A stretch of 64,000 bases of DNA from Streptomyces sp. DHE7-1 (GTDB lineage Bacteria > Actinomycetota > Actinomycetes > Streptomycetales > Streptomycetaceae), in NCBI GenBank assembly GCA_016432725.1, contig JACJDG010000003.1:7656001-7720000 (forward strand), read 5' to 3'. How positions within the stretch are numbered: the stretch's first letter is position 1; every line of letters starts with the position of its first letter. Positions 36,163 to 47,772 of the stretch are shown piece by piece. The translations under genes and the position numbers were made by a program. The notes under the pieces are model-generated. The model was not told the origin of the DNA. It worked only from the letters and a program-made list of their open reading frames with translations, and made no database searches.

Positions 36163-36627
36163 ATGGCTCCTTTTTCGGCTCGTCGTGTACGGCGCCTGGC
36201 TTGCGTCGGGGTCGCCCTGGCAGCGGCCGTCCTCCCCGTGGCGTCGGCCGCTCCCGCCGGCGCCGTGACCCGGGAGGCACACGTCTCGTACATCCAGAAG
36301 GACGGCTGGGGGAACATCAAGTACGACGTGCGCTTCAACGGCACCGTCAGGTCCGACGGCCCGACCCGGTACGTGATCCAGGGGGAGCTGGACGCCTACT
36401 GTCACGACAGCACGATCACCGGCCAGTCCGTCACGCTGGGCTACGGGGCCTCGAAGAGCGGCTGGCAGTACAAGAGCTACTGGTGCACCGACACGCCGGT
36501 CAAGATCAACATTGAGGGCAACCGGTCCTCCGGCGACACCGTCGATCTGATCGTGGGCGCTACCAGCGGTGTGTTCAACACCTATAACTACGGCAGCAAG
36601 CAAACCTTCGACGTCGGAATCGACTGA
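36163..36627 (+). CDS. Secreted hypothetical protein
   Basis: A 154-residue exported protein. The signal peptide is basic (ARRVRRLACVGVALAAAVLP) and ends in an APAGA-type cut site. The mature part of about 115 residues is beta-rich with two Cys (YCHDS and WCTD), likely disulphide-linked. ATG 36163 has AAAGGAA at 8 bp. No family is recognised. Confidence 0.7.
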   Translation: MAPFSARRVRRLACVGVALAAAVLPVASAAPAGAVTREAHVSYIQKDGWGNIKYDVRFNGTVRSDGPTRYVIQGELDAYCHDSTITGQSVTLGYGASKSGWQYKSYWCTDTPVKINIEGNRSSGDTVDLIVGATSGVFNTYNYGSKQTFDVGID

Positions 36628-36787
36628 CGCCGGCGCGGCAGCCTTCGTGGCCTTCCGGCCCGGAAGCCGATGTCGTGTCGAGGGCGCATGGCGCACCACG
36701 AGATGCCCGTCACGAGAATCCGGCATCGCCTGACAGGGCATCAGCGACGGCTGCCGCGCCATCGGCGCAGAGGCCGCCCCGCCGTGA

Positions 36788-37918
36788 TCAGTCGACCTGG
36801 TGGTGGATCAGGTCCGGCAGTATCGCGGAACTCACCGGAGCCGTCAGTCGGAACTCGATGAGCCGCACCGGACAGCCCTTGGCGACCAGTTGCGCGAGAG
36901 CGGTCAGTCGATGGTTGCCGTCGAGTACGAGGGAACGGTCCGGACCCAGGGCGTAAGTGGCGAGGGTCAGCGAGACGCCCGGGCCGTCGAGCCGGGTCGC
37001 GTACTGGTCCCGTAGCGCCTCTATCCTCGACCGGCGCTCGCCACGGAGGACGGACAGGTCCGTCACGAGCTCCGTGTGCCGGATGGGCACGGCGTCCTCG
37101 TGGTCGTATGCGACCTCACCGGAACCGGATGCGTCGCGATACCAGGGGGCGTGATAACCCTCCAGGTCGGACAGCCGGTAGGGCGTGAGTTCGGTGGAGA
37201 TCATGGACAGCCGGACGGTTCCGTCATCCCGTCGGGCCATTTCCGACAACACTGTCCAGTCGAGGCTGGTGCGGATGCGGTCCGCTCCCTCGGTGAAATG
37301 GGCCTTGAACACCTCGAAAGGCACGGGAGCAGTCCCGATCCGCACCAGCTCCCGCGTCGTCGTGTCGATTCCGTCCGCCCAGTGAGCAGCCACGATCCTC
37401 GATCTCCTCGCATGGAACGCGGCGGTCTCCCGCAGTGTCCCGACCACCGAGGCGAAATCGGACCAGTCGTCGCGCGTCCACTGCGCATGGGAACGGAGTG
37501 AGGAGCCGAGTCTGTCAGTGATCGTCTCCAGCACCCGCGATACCGTCCGCAGATACTCCTCCTGCATCGGTCGCCGGGCGAGAGGCACCAATGACAGCCC
37601 GGCCCTGCAGTCGTACAACGCCCTGCGGGTCAACTCCGGCGCGCTGTCTTCTCGCAACCGCGACACCGAGAACGTCAGGTAGGCGACCTTCTCCGTCAGC
37701 TCGAGATCGGCGAGTGCCTCTTGGATGTTTCCCTGACGCCGGGCGAGCAGCATGCCCACGACCATCGTGGTGACGGCACCCAGACCGAAGCTGGATGCCC
37801 AGTCCGACCAGCTCCAGGGCTCGCCGCGCCACCACAGGAACAGATCCATGGCCCCGGCGGCGACGGGGAGTACCGCCAGAGGCCAGTAGTCCGTCCATAA
37901 CGACCGCGCTCTCGGCAT
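36788..37918 (-). CDS. Two-helix membrane protein with C-terminal ParB/Srx-like DGNHR domain
   Basis: A 376-residue protein. Two N-terminal membrane helices (about 12-30 and 43-60) precede a long helical cytosolic region and a C-terminal domain whose LVLDGNHRLTAL motif (Asp333) is that of the ParB/sulfiredoxin nuclease-like fold, where the DGxHR loop binds CTP or ATP. Membrane anchoring of such a domain is unusual. ATG 37918 has GAGGAGGGA at 8 bp. It stands alone between convergent and divergent neighbours. Function unknown. Confidence 0.7.
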   Translation of the reverse strand: MPRARSLWTDYWPLAVLPVAAGAMDLFLWWRGEPWSWSDWASSFGLGAVTTMVVGMLLARRQGNIQEALADLELTEKVAYLTFSVSRLREDSAPELTRRALYDCRAGLSLVPLARRPMQEEYLRTVSRVLETITDRLGSSLRSHAQWTRDDWSDFASVVGTLRETAAFHARRSRIVAAHWADGIDTTTRELVRIGTAPVPFEVFKAHFTEGADRIRTSLDWTVLSEMARRDDGTVRLSMISTELTPYRLSDLEGYHAPWYRDASGSGEVAYDHEDAVPIRHTELVTDLSVLRGERRSRIEALRDQYATRLDGPGVSLTLATYALGPDRSLVLDGNHRLTALAQLVAKGCPVRLIEFRLTAPVSSAILPDLIHHQVD

Positions 37919-38019
37919 CCTCGTCCCTCCTCGGGCCGCGGGGCCGCGGCCTCACACGAGGAAGACAGGTTGCGACGAATGTTGGTTGCACCACCGTCGC
38001 TCCTGCCCGTGCTCCGGGG

Positions 38020-38450
38020 TCATCGACCACCGGGATCGACGGCCTCGACGACTCGGAAACGTTCCGCGACGACGAGCGTGTCGTCGTCGATGACCGGAGT
38101 GCGTCCGAGGTACTCGCTCACGCCGTCACCGCGGAAGAACTCCTCGTGGGCCGCCCGCCACTCGGCGACATCGGCGTACCCGCGTCCCTCGGCTCGCGCG
38201 AAGTCGTCGTCGATCTCCTTCATGGGAACGACACGGACGTCGACGAGCTCGATCGTGACGGCCGGACGGCCTGCGGAATCAAGCACCGAGAACCGCTGGC
38301 CGGCTACCGGAACCGCCTCCCCTCGTGCTCGTGGATCTCCAGAAGCCCCGTGAGGGCGGTCTTCCGTCCGCTCAGGATCGCCTCCACACCCCGGTCACGC
38401 TCCGGACCCGGGAACGCGAGTTGCAGCGTCGGAAGGTCGTCATGTCCCAT
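38020..38450 (-). CDS. ASCH domain protein (one frameshift)
   Basis: A protein of about 143 residues joined across the run 38319-38322. The first part holds ILSGRKTALTGL (the G-x-K-x-x-T loop of ASCH); the rest has VLDSAGRPAVTIELVDVRVV and a WRAAHEEFF helix. ASCH domains resemble PUA folds and are thought to bind RNA or nucleotides; some hydrolyse N4-acetylcytidine. ATG 38450 follows TACGCT by six bases, suggesting a leaderless mRNA. Confidence 0.8.
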
Positions 38451-38619
38451 CGAGTGAGCGTATGAAGGCCGACCGGGCAGATCAAGGGGGAGTGCACCGC
38501 TGGGTGCCGGCATCGGGAATCCGCCCGGGGTCTCCAGACTTTGTCGGTGGCCGGCCGAACGCCACTCTGAGCCGGCCGCTCCTACGAGGGGACGAACGAC
38601 GGCCCTGACCGGGAGTGTC

Positions 38620-39138
38620 GTGAGTGGCCTACAGGAGACGAGCCGGGTTGTGCCTGTGACGCATGGTCAGGGAGTGCTCTGCCTTCTGCGCTGGCACGGT
38701 GAGCGACCCTTCGGGCTGACCGCGCTGGGCGTCTGCCCGGACCGGCTGAGGGAAGCGGAGGCGAAGACCACGACGGCCCTGGCCGGGCCGGCCCTTCCCA
38801 CCTCCTGGCAGAGCGCGGAACCGGCACTGCGGCGGCGACTCGTCGACTCCTGCCGGCTGATTCCTACGGCGGGCCTGTGGCACGTCACGGACGAGCGCCC
38901 GGCTGTCGACGGAGAACGCGCCCGGCGCGACTGCCTGCGCGCGCTGTCCGCCGAGTGGCCGGGCGCGTCTCCCCTCTCCGCGGAGGAGGCCGACCGTCTG
39001 CCGGGGCTGACCGCCCTCGGCCGGCTGACCGCACTGGTCTGCAGGATGCCGCCGGAGGTATGGCCGGATGCCGAGGAGGACCTCCTCGGCATCTACGACA
39101 CCTACACGGTGGGGACGCTGCCCGACGACCCGTGCTGA
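38620..39138 (+). CDS. Hypothetical protein
   Basis: A 172-residue soluble protein of unknown family, with GGGAG just before GTG 38620. It is rich in Leu, Arg and Trp, with no membrane segment or known motif. Codon usage is consistent with a real Streptomyces gene. Confidence 0.6.
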   Translation: MSGLQETSRVVPVTHGQGVLCLLRWHGERPFGLTALGVCPDRLREAEAKTTTALAGPALPTSWQSAEPALRRRLVDSCRLIPTAGLWHVTDERPAVDGERARRDCLRALSAEWPGASPLSAEEADRLPGLTALGRLTALVCRMPPEVWPDAEEDLLGIYDTYTVGTLPDDPC

Positions 39139-39198
39139 CCGTGGTCGGTGTCGTGGGATCGACCCTCCCAGTCCGCTCGCGACGCCGGCCGCCGGTGT

Positions 39199-39235
39199 CC
39201 GACCGCCCTGCCCGCATCTCGGGCGGGGCGGTCGG
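39199..39235. terminator. Bidirectional 16-bp stem terminator
   Basis: CCGACCGCCCTGCCCG pairs with its complement (one mismatch) around CATCT, between the convergent hypothetical gene and htpG. Confidence 0.85.
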
Positions 39236-39288
39236 CGTGAGCCACTCCGTCGCGTTCGCGTACCGGCGCAGCCGGCACGGCGGCCTGG

Positions 39289-41212
<1,924 letters not shown>

Positions 41213-41443
41213 GTGCGCGTATACCTCACGGGTCCTGTAGTCGGACAACTTGCTGGGTGACTGAAAAAGCGTCGGACGTGGAGCTCTGGTTCACCGCGGT
41301 GCGGGCGTGCGTGATTCGTGGTGTGGCGGGCCGCCGGCGGCCGCACTCCCCGCCAGGGTCTCGGCAACCCCGTGGGCCGCCTCCCCTGAGCACCGCCCGC
41401 GGGCCGCCGTCGCCCCGTCGACGGGCGCCGCGGCTGCCCTCGG

Positions 41444-42100
41444 CTAGCCGGGGTTGGTGGCGGACGTCGGGAGCGCGTCGAGCTGGGCGGCGAGGTCGGG
41501 GTGGTCCGCCAGATGGGGGCGGGCTGCGTTCAGCGGACGGATGAGGGCGGCGGGATCGTCCTGGGCGAGGGCCGCGTCGAGTTCCGTCACCGGACGGCGG
41601 GCGGCGGCGGGCAGGTCGGTGAGGGCGGTGATCTGGGCGGCCACGCGGCGCAGACCGGCGGCGTTGTTCCGGGCCCAGGCGCTGGTGCTGCGCTGTGCGG
41701 CGCGGTGTTCGCGGGTGGCCTGGACGCGCTGTTCGCCGGTGGTTCCGGCGGGACCCGGCCGGTTGCGCAGGTAGCGGCGTTCGGCGGCCTGGCGGCTGGC
41801 GACCCCTAGGGGCAGTGCGAGGTCGGCCCAGCTGGCACCCGCGTCGCGAGCCGTCTCGATCAGATGGGTCTCCCACCCGGCGAGCTGCTCACGGACGTGG
41901 CGCAGCAGCAGCAAGGAGGCCAGCGCCCGCTCCGGTCCGACACCGGCCGCGACGGCGGAAGCAGCGGGGGAATGCCGCTGGGCGCTCCGCAGCGCGTCGT
42001 CCATGGCTTCCAGGGCTGCCGCGGCAGCGAGGAACGACGCCGGGCCCTGGGCGTCGCTGGAGGCCGAGGCCGGTCGGTCAGGTCGATCCGCTGTCGTCAT
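41444..42100 (-). CDS. HTH protein often labelled HSP18 transcriptional regulator / type III effector
   Basis: A 218-residue, mainly helical protein. An HTH-like segment lies at about 85-115 (GASWADLALPLGVASRQAAERR), written here in parts because the helix pair is the recognisable element. The family is common in Streptomyces under inconsistent names, without firm function. It lies 230 bp upstream of htpG on the same strand, so a heat-shock link is plausible but inferred. Confidence 0.6.
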   Translation of the reverse strand: MTTADRPDRPASASSDAQGPASFLAAAAALEAMDDALRSAQRHSPAASAVAAGVGPERALASLLLLRHVREQLAGWETHLIETARDAGASWADLALPLGVASRQAAERRYLRNRPGPAGTTGEQRVQATREHRAAQRSTSAWARNNAAGLRRVAAQITALTDLPAAARRPVTELDAALAQDDPAALIRPLNAARPHLADHPDLAAQLDALPTSATNPG

Positions 42101-42380
42101 GGCGCCCTCCTCAAGTCGTCATCGCCTGGATGACTGCCGCACCTGTCATCCATCCGGTGACAAGCTACATCGGTTTCGCGAGGCGTACCGGCAGCTTCTG
42201 CCCCTACCTGCCGGAGGTGTCTTCCCGACGCAGATGCGCAACCCTTCCTTCGCGAACTCGACTGGCCGGCGCGGCAACTGACCGACCATGAGCGTGATCG
42301 GTCGCAAGCCACCGTGCCCTCCGCACGCCTCCGACGGCCGCTGGGGGAGCGGAGGACCGGCTCGGGCAGGATGGGCTGCC

Positions 42381-42644
42381 ATGACGGGTGGGAGAGACGG
42401 GCTCGTAGAGCTGCTGGAGCGTGCCGGACTGGAAGTCGTGGGGGAGCAGCGGACCGAGGAGGTGCTGCCGCCCCGGGCCGCGTGGCGCCCGGTCGTCTCG
42501 GGCGAAGCCAAGCCGACTGCGACGGTACGGGGAGAATCACCCGACCGGATCTCCGAGTTGAACGACGAGTGGCTTCGGATCGCGGTCAGCAACGGGGTGG
42601 TCGGCGGGGACGGCATCTTCCTCATTGACGTCGCCGGTGACTAG
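42381..42644 (+). CDS. Small hypothetical protein
   Basis: An 87-residue acidic protein starting at ATG 42381, 30 bases before the HEAT-like gene in the same direction. It ends with an apparent small beta/alpha unit (WLRIAVSNGVVGGDGIFLID). No family recognised. The longer start at 42288 is not supported. Confidence 0.5.
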   Translation: MTGGRDGLVELLERAGLEVVGEQRTEEVLPPRAAWRPVVSGEAKPTATVRGESPDRISELNDEWLRIAVSNGVVGGDGIFLIDVAGD

Positions 42645-42674
42645 ACGGGTTGTGCACCCCGGCGATGGACGAGG

Positions 42675-44391
42675 GTGAAGCTCACCGACCGGTGGGACCT
42701 CGCCGGAGTCCTCGGCGAACGACCCGGGCGTCCGGACTTCGTGACGCTCTCGACGGACGGGAGCGCCCTGCTCGGGGTGACCGCCGAGGAGGACGAGGTC
42801 CGGCTCGTCGCACTGGACCGCATCCCGGAGCGCCAAGAGGCGGCGGCGCAGGACGCCGCCCGAGAGACCCCTGAGGAAAGGGCGGTTGCCTGGGCCACGC
42901 TGCTTCGGGGACCGGCGCCGTCGGCAAGGCTGCGCGAGCTGTGGGCGCACGGACTGGTCCGCAACCCGGCCGTGCCCGAGGCCCTGTGCGCCGGGCTGCT
43001 GGGCCTGTCCCACCTGCTCCTGTGGCGCCCCTCCCGGCGGAGGTGGTCGAGGCGGCCATGGCCCACCCCGACTGGAAGGTGCGGCAGTTGCTGGCCGAGG
43101 CTCAGCCGAACATCACGTCCGAGCAGTGGTCCCGCCTGATCCTGGGCGAGCGGAACGAGCGGTACCGGTGGATCCTCACCCTGCTCGCGGCCGACCGGCG
43201 CGAGCAGCTCACCGAGGCCGCCTGCGCACAGCTCGCCGCGGACTCCTCCGCACGGGTCCGTGAAGAGACCGTCCGCCTGCACGGCCTGCCCGCAGAACTG
43301 CTCATCGCCCTTGCCGGTGACGCCGATCCGTCCGTACGCGCCTCGGCCTGCCGAGCAGCCTGGCCCCATCTGGAAGGCCCGGCCCGGACGGCACTGCTCG
43401 ACGACCCGGACGGCCGGGTCCGTGTCCGGGCCCTGCTCCGGTACCACCAGGACCACCCGATGCCTCGCTCGGTCCTCGACTCCGGGGACCTCGGGAACGA
43501 GGCCAACGACGCTCTGCGCGACTGCCACTTGGAGCGCGCCCTCGCGCGACACCTGGCCGAGCACGGCGATGCCGCACAACGCCGTCTCCTCGCGGCCAAC
43601 CCCCACCTGGACCCGGATCTGGTGCTCCGCCTCGCCCAGGACCCGGAGGAATCCGTGCGCTTCGAGGTGTCCAAGCGCCCTGACCTCACCGAGGAACAGC
43701 GGGCAGGCATCGACTTCGACTTCGACCCCGGCGCGCACTGTCGCCCGCTCGACTGGGTCAGGGCACTGCACGACGATCCCGACGCCATGCGCCGCCTCGC
43801 CGCTTCCTCCCACCCCCTCGTGCGCAGAAGCGTCGCCCGGGCCAGACGCCTTCCACCCGACGTCGTGGCACGCCTGTCCCGCGACGAGGACCGTGTCGTC
43901 CAGCTCTTCCTCGCCGAATCCTGCGACGACGCGCCCGCCGAGATGCTGCTGCGGGTGTGGCAGTGGTGGACCGGCAGCCTCAGTACCCCCGATCGCCCCA
44001 CGGACATCCGAACTTCCCCCGCCGAGACCTGCTCCGCCACGCCGAGGACCCGAACCCGAGGATGCGTCGACTGGCCCTGGACGATTCGGAATCGACAGAC
44101 GAACTCGTCGAACGGTTCACCCGGGACGGCGACGAGGAAGTACGGTACCGGGCGGCCACCGACCGGCGGCTGACACCCGCGTCGGCCGTGCGGCTGCTCG
44201 ACGACCCGCGCGAGCGCGTGCGCCGTGCGGCTGCCGGACACCCCCGGCTGCCCGCCCGGGTGGTGGTCCGGCTGCTGCACGATCCCGACACCGCGGAAAC
44301 CGCCGCCCAGCACCCCTCGCTGCCCGTCCCGGTCATGGAGCAGATGCTCCAGCGCATCAAGCCAGTCGTGGAGGCCACCCCGGGGCCATGA
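42675..44391 (+). CDS. HEAT/LRV-like repeat protein (two frameshifts)
   Basis: A protein of about 570 residues made of repeated 24-residue helical units such as ADSSARVREETVRLHGLPAE, DPSVRASACRAA and DPEESVRFEVSKRPDL, the leucine-rich-variant/HEAT pattern that forms protein-binding solenoids. The frame shifts at 43028-43031 and 43986-43990 (a C5 run); single added bases join the parts without loss. The stop overlaps the next start (ATGA), coupling it to the lipoprotein gene. Partner proteins unknown. Confidence 0.75.
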
Positions 44392-45013
44392 GCGGGCACG
44401 CTCGCGACGCGGTGCCGGCGCCGGAGTCAGCCGACTGCCGGTGCGTCCCCCCTTGCAGTGACGGGCCCGCGTGGCGCTGCCCGCGCTTGCCCGCGCTGCA
44501 GCACAGTGGGCCGGTGTCTCCTCGCGCTGTGATCCTTCTCCTCCTGGTGCTGCTCGGTGTCACGGGCTGTGCAACCGTGACTCCCGGCTCCCCGTCGGCC
44601 GACGGCCGCCCCCTGGACGTACGGGCACCGCTCGGATCGGACGGACCGACCGCTCCGACGCCCGTGGCACAGCCCCAGGCGTCCTCCGCACTGGTACGAA
44701 CGGGAGCCCACCGGACACGGCACACGCCCAAGGCCAGGCAGACGCACCGGCACCGTTCGCGAGTTGCTGTGGCTCCCACCCAACAGCCACACCGAGCGCC
44801 TGTACGGACGCGTTCGGTGCCGCGCGGCCACCCCGCCCCGGGCGGCGGCCGCACCCGCGGGCGCGAGCCCGGCACCGTGACGTGCAGGCGCCACCGAGAC
44901 CCTCTTGGCCTCGGACTCAGCCGTATCCCCGACAGATGCGGCAGCTGTGCCACAGCGCGGACGGGGTGGCCGCCCCCGACATCGCGGGCCTGTGCCATCA
45001 GGCCTGGGGCTAG
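44388..45013 (+). CDS. Putative lipoprotein with C-terminal paired-Cys tail (one frameshift)
   Basis: A protein of about 208 residues. A cytosolic or export leader leads to a hydrophobic helix ending in the lipobox LGVTGC (near residue 62). Next comes a Pro/Thr/His-rich linker, then, after a one-base deletion near 44830-44850, the conserved ending MRQLCHSADGVAAPDIAGLC. The spaced Cys pair in that tail recurs in Streptomyces surface proteins. Start ATG 44388 overlaps the preceding stop. The leader is unusually long for a lipoprotein, so the start may be later (for instance near 44515). Confidence 0.5.
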
Positions 45014-45160
45014 GGTGCGTTCGGCGAGTTCCCCACAAGTTCCTGAGCTGAGCAGCGGGGACGCGATCGCCACGACGGTCGGCCCGCCACCGTCCCTCCC
45101 GCCCGGCCCGGTCTCCAGCCAAATCCTTGATGGCTGCGGGCACCGGATCAGCCGGATTCC

Positions 45161-46285
45161 TCAGGAGGTCTCCCGTCTGATGTCGGCGGCCGGAAACGGG
45201 GTCAGCTTGCTCTCGTCGAGGAACCGGCGATGGAATTCGCTCAGGACCGAGGCAGCTCGGGCATGCCGGTCCACGATCGCGGCGATGTCGCGAGGGATGT
45301 CGCCGGGCCGGTTGCCGGCGATCCACTCGCGCAGGAACGCCTCGTGTTCCATACCGTCGCGCATGCCATCGGGCAGGTGGTGGTGGAGCAGATGGTTCAT
45401 CGTGTGGCAGCGGTCGTACACGAGGTGGTCGGAGAGGAACTCCGCCTCCGCCGCCGACAGTTCGAAGCCGGAGCTCAGGGCGAGCCCGAAGTCCGCGAAG
45501 TAGATCAGCCGGCCGTCGGTCAGGACGTTGGCGAAGTGCGCATCGAAGTGGACGAGTCCGCGCGAGCTCATGAAGTCGCTCCCACGCGTCAGGGCCTTCT
45601 CCACCTGCGAATACGCCGAGCCCGCGCCGGAATCCAGCGCGGCGGTCCGGTGCTCGTGCAGCCAGTCGGCGAGTGTCCGCGGGATGTGTTCCAGGAAGAG
45701 CACCAGGCTGAACGAGGAACGGCCGATGGCCTCCAGGCGCTCGGCCACGGCCGGTGACCCCTCCCAGTGCGTGACGGCCCCATCGATGCCTCCGAACGCG
45801 TCGGCGAACCCCTCGGGCGGGGAGTCGGGCAGGATGCGCCAGTGGTACATCAGCGGGAAGCCCTCGTACTCGTTCCCGAGGACCCAGTTGGTGGTCATGA
45901 CGTGCACGGCCAGTTCCCGCCAGGCCCCGAACCCGGCCGAGCCCACCCCGTACTGGTAGAACATCGGCAGTCCGAAGAGGTTCGCGGTCGACCGCAAGTT
46001 CTCCGGATGCAACTCCGTGTCCGTGAGGGGTACCCGCTTGACGAACACCCGGGTGCCGTCGACATCCAACTCCGCCGACCTGCCGCCGATGCCGGACCCA
46101 AGTGGTTCGGCGGCGGCCACGGCCTCACCGAGCTGGCGATCGCTCAGCAGGGACAGACGCGTGGCCACGATCCCGTACGCGGCGAGCCGGGCACACTGCG
46201 GGTCCGGATGACGCACAGACGGCCACTCCGTGCCCTGGAACAGGTCCTCAGTGATCTCACGCACCCGAATGACCTTATCCGTCAC
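45161..46285 (-). CDS. Protein-kinase-like phosphotransferase
   Basis: A 374-residue protein with the kinase fold in degenerate form. RVFVKRVPL looks like the ATP-binding Lys strand, GLVHFDAHFANVL is an H-x-D-x-x-x-x-N catalytic loop, and YFADFGLAL holds the DFG motif. It is closest to the small-molecule or atypical kinases (APH/RIO-like) rather than Hanks kinases, and has no membrane or PASTA region. GTG 46285 is the assigned start, with a later GTG possible. It is divergent from the GNAT gene with only 46 bp between. Confidence 0.65.
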   Translation of the reverse strand: MTDKVIRVREITEDLFQGTEWPSVRHPDPQCARLAAYGIVATRLSLLSDRQLGEAVAAAEPLGSGIGGRSAELDVDGTRVFVKRVPLTDTELHPENLRSTANLFGLPMFYQYGVGSAGFGAWRELAVHVMTTNWVLGNEYEGFPLMYHWRILPDSPPEGFADAFGGIDGAVTHWEGSPAVAERLEAIGRSSFSLVLFLEHIPRTLADWLHEHRTAALDSGAGSAYSQVEKALTRGSDFMSSRGLVHFDAHFANVLTDGRLIYFADFGLALSSGFELSAAEAEFLSDHLVYDRCHTMNHLLHHHLPDGMRDGMEHEAFLREWIAGNRPGDIPRDIAAIVDRHARAASVLSEFHRRFLDESKLTPFPAADIRRETS

Positions 46286-46331
46286 CCGAAAACCGCTGGG
46301 CCGTCCGCCCTCGTTCGGGCATGATCAACTC

Positions 46332-46895
46332 GTGGAACCGTACCTGGAGACCGAGCGTCTGGCCCTGCGCCACTTCACCGCCGCCGACGCGGACCTGCTG
46401 ATCGAGCTGGACAGCGACCCGGCGGTCATGCGCTACCTGAGCGGCGGCAACCCGACCGCGCCGGAACTCATCCGGGATCGCTACCTGCCCAACATCCTCG
46501 CCGGCTACGAGAAATGGGGCGGCGACCTCGGACTGTTCGCCGCGCACGAGAAGGACGGCGGCGCGTTCGTCGGCTGGTTCATCCTGCGTCCCGCGCCGGA
46601 GGGCCCGCTGGACGAAGTGGAACTCGGCTACCGGCTGCGGCAGGCGGCCTGGGGCAAGGGTTATGCCACCGAGGGCTCGCGGGCCTTGCTGGGCAAGGCG
46701 TTCACGGAGCTCGGAGTGCGCATGGTCTGGGCCGAGACGATGTCCGTGAACCAGGGCTCGCGCAACATCATGGAGAAGCTCGAAATGACGTTGGCGTGCA
46801 CCATCCCCGTGCCCGCCGACATGGCGACGGTCGAGGGCTCCGAGCATGGAGGCGTGCGCTACGAGATCACCAAGGAGCAGTGGGAGCGGCAGTAG
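46332..46895 (+). CDS. RimJ/RimL-type GNAT acetyltransferase
   Basis: A 187-residue acetyltransferase (LETERLALRHFTAADADLL at the start, and QAAWGKGYATEGSRALL as the acetyl-CoA loop). The family acetylates ribosomal protein N-termini, antibiotics or other amines. GTG 46332 is preceded by CATGAT at six bases, a likely leaderless start. A longer frame from 46230 overlaps the divergent gene and is rejected. Confidence 0.85.
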   Translation: MEPYLETERLALRHFTAADADLLIELDSDPAVMRYLSGGNPTAPELIRDRYLPNILAGYEKWGGDLGLFAAHEKDGGAFVGWFILRPAPEGPLDEVELGYRLRQAAWGKGYATEGSRALLGKAFTELGVRMVWAETMSVNQGSRNIMEKLEMTLACTIPVPADMATVEGSEHGGVRYEITKEQWERQ

Positions 46896-46992
46896 CCCGC
46901 GGGGCAGCGGCGTCGGCACTTGTCCGGCGGCCCGGCGAGGTGGCGACCGCCCGCGGGCCGGAGCGGGCGCCGCCGCCGGATCCCGCCCGCCG

Positions 46993-47140
46993 TCAGTGGG
47001 CCTTGTGCTCCGCGGGCAGGTCGACGCCTTGGGCCGCTGTCCAGGACGCGAGCAGCCCCAGTCCCTCTGCGGAGGACGAGCCCGGTTCGGCGGTGCAGAT
47101 GGTGAGGGTGAGGCCGGGCTCGGCGGCCATCTCCAGCCCG
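46993..47140 (-). pseudogene. C-terminal remnant of an MmyB-type XRE regulator
   Basis: About 45 codons (AEPGLTLTICTAEPGSSSAE, LLASW) match the extreme C-terminus of MmyB-like ligand-binding domains, followed by a natural stop. No HTH or body of the protein lies upstream, where the TetR gene ends at 47205. It is a decayed fragment. Confidence 0.55.
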
Positions 47141-47204
47141 TCGTAGGCGCGGGTGGGGTCCCCACGGTTCTGTTGCCGGCCGGGCAACGGATACGCACAG
47201 GCGG

Positions 47205-47762
47205 TCAGAGGGAACCCTTCGTGGGTGTGGTGATGCGGGTGATCGCGTCGAGGGTAAGAGCTCGGTCGTGGGGCCGACGGGAGAGCGCCCGGTGCAGGGT
47301 CAGGCCCTCGATGAGCGCGTCGAGCTGGCGGGCGGTGTCCGCGTCGAAGTGTTTCTCCAGATGGATGCGGCTGCGGCGCATCCACTCGTGCGTGAGCTCC
47401 CGGTACGCGGGGTGGCGGGCGGCGAGCGTGTACAGCTCCTGCGTCAGGACCAGGTCGCGCGCGTCGCCCTCGGACAGCGCATGGACGAGATCGGCCACCG
47501 CCTGCCGAGCCTGGCCGGGGTCGGCGGGATCGGAGAGATGGTCGTCGAAGACGGCGACGATGTGGTCGGTGAACCGGCCGAAGGCCTCACGCAGCACCTC
47601 GTCCATGCCGTCGAAGTGGTAGGTCATCGACCCCAGAGGGACGCCGGCGCGAGCTGCCACCCTGCGATGGGAGACGCGCGCGATGCCCTCCTCGGCGATC
47701 AGGTCGAGAGCGGCGTCGAGGATGCGTGCGCGACGCTCGGGGTCCGTGTGTCCGGTGGCCAT
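47205..47762 (-). CDS. TetR family regulator
   Basis: A 185-residue TetR protein. HTH at about 12-55 (ILDAALDLIAEEGIARVSHR, then GVPLGSMTYHF) and a TetR_C ligand domain of the type often linked to small-molecule or multidrug responses. ATG 47762 lies 10 bp after the stop of the acetyltransferase gene, so they form an operon. The palindrome at 48378-48389 before that operon is its probable operator. Confidence 0.85.
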   Translation of the reverse strand: MATGHTDPERRARILDAALDLIAEEGIARVSHRRVAARAGVPLGSMTYHFDGMDEVLREAFGRFTDHIVAVFDDHLSDPADPGQARQAVADLVHALSEGDARDLVLTQELYTLAARHPAYRELTHEWMRRSRIHLEKHFDADTARQLDALIEGLTLHRALSRRPHDRALTLDAITRITTPTKGSL

Positions 47763-47772
47763 GACGTCGGGC

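Noticed and set aside
35196..36344. 382-residue version of the F420-type reductase
   Set aside because: The extra N-terminus crosses the promoter and the divergent gene's start; the Rossmann domain begins at 35894 with a good ribosome site.
36650..36670. GGCCTTCC/GGAAGCC hairpin as terminator
   Set aside because: The stem is short and imperfect; not strong enough to list as a terminator.
43260..45503. 747-codon plus ORF
   Set aside because: Only its 44388-44840 part is real (the lipoprotein); the rest reads the HEAT-like gene out of frame and non-coding DNA.
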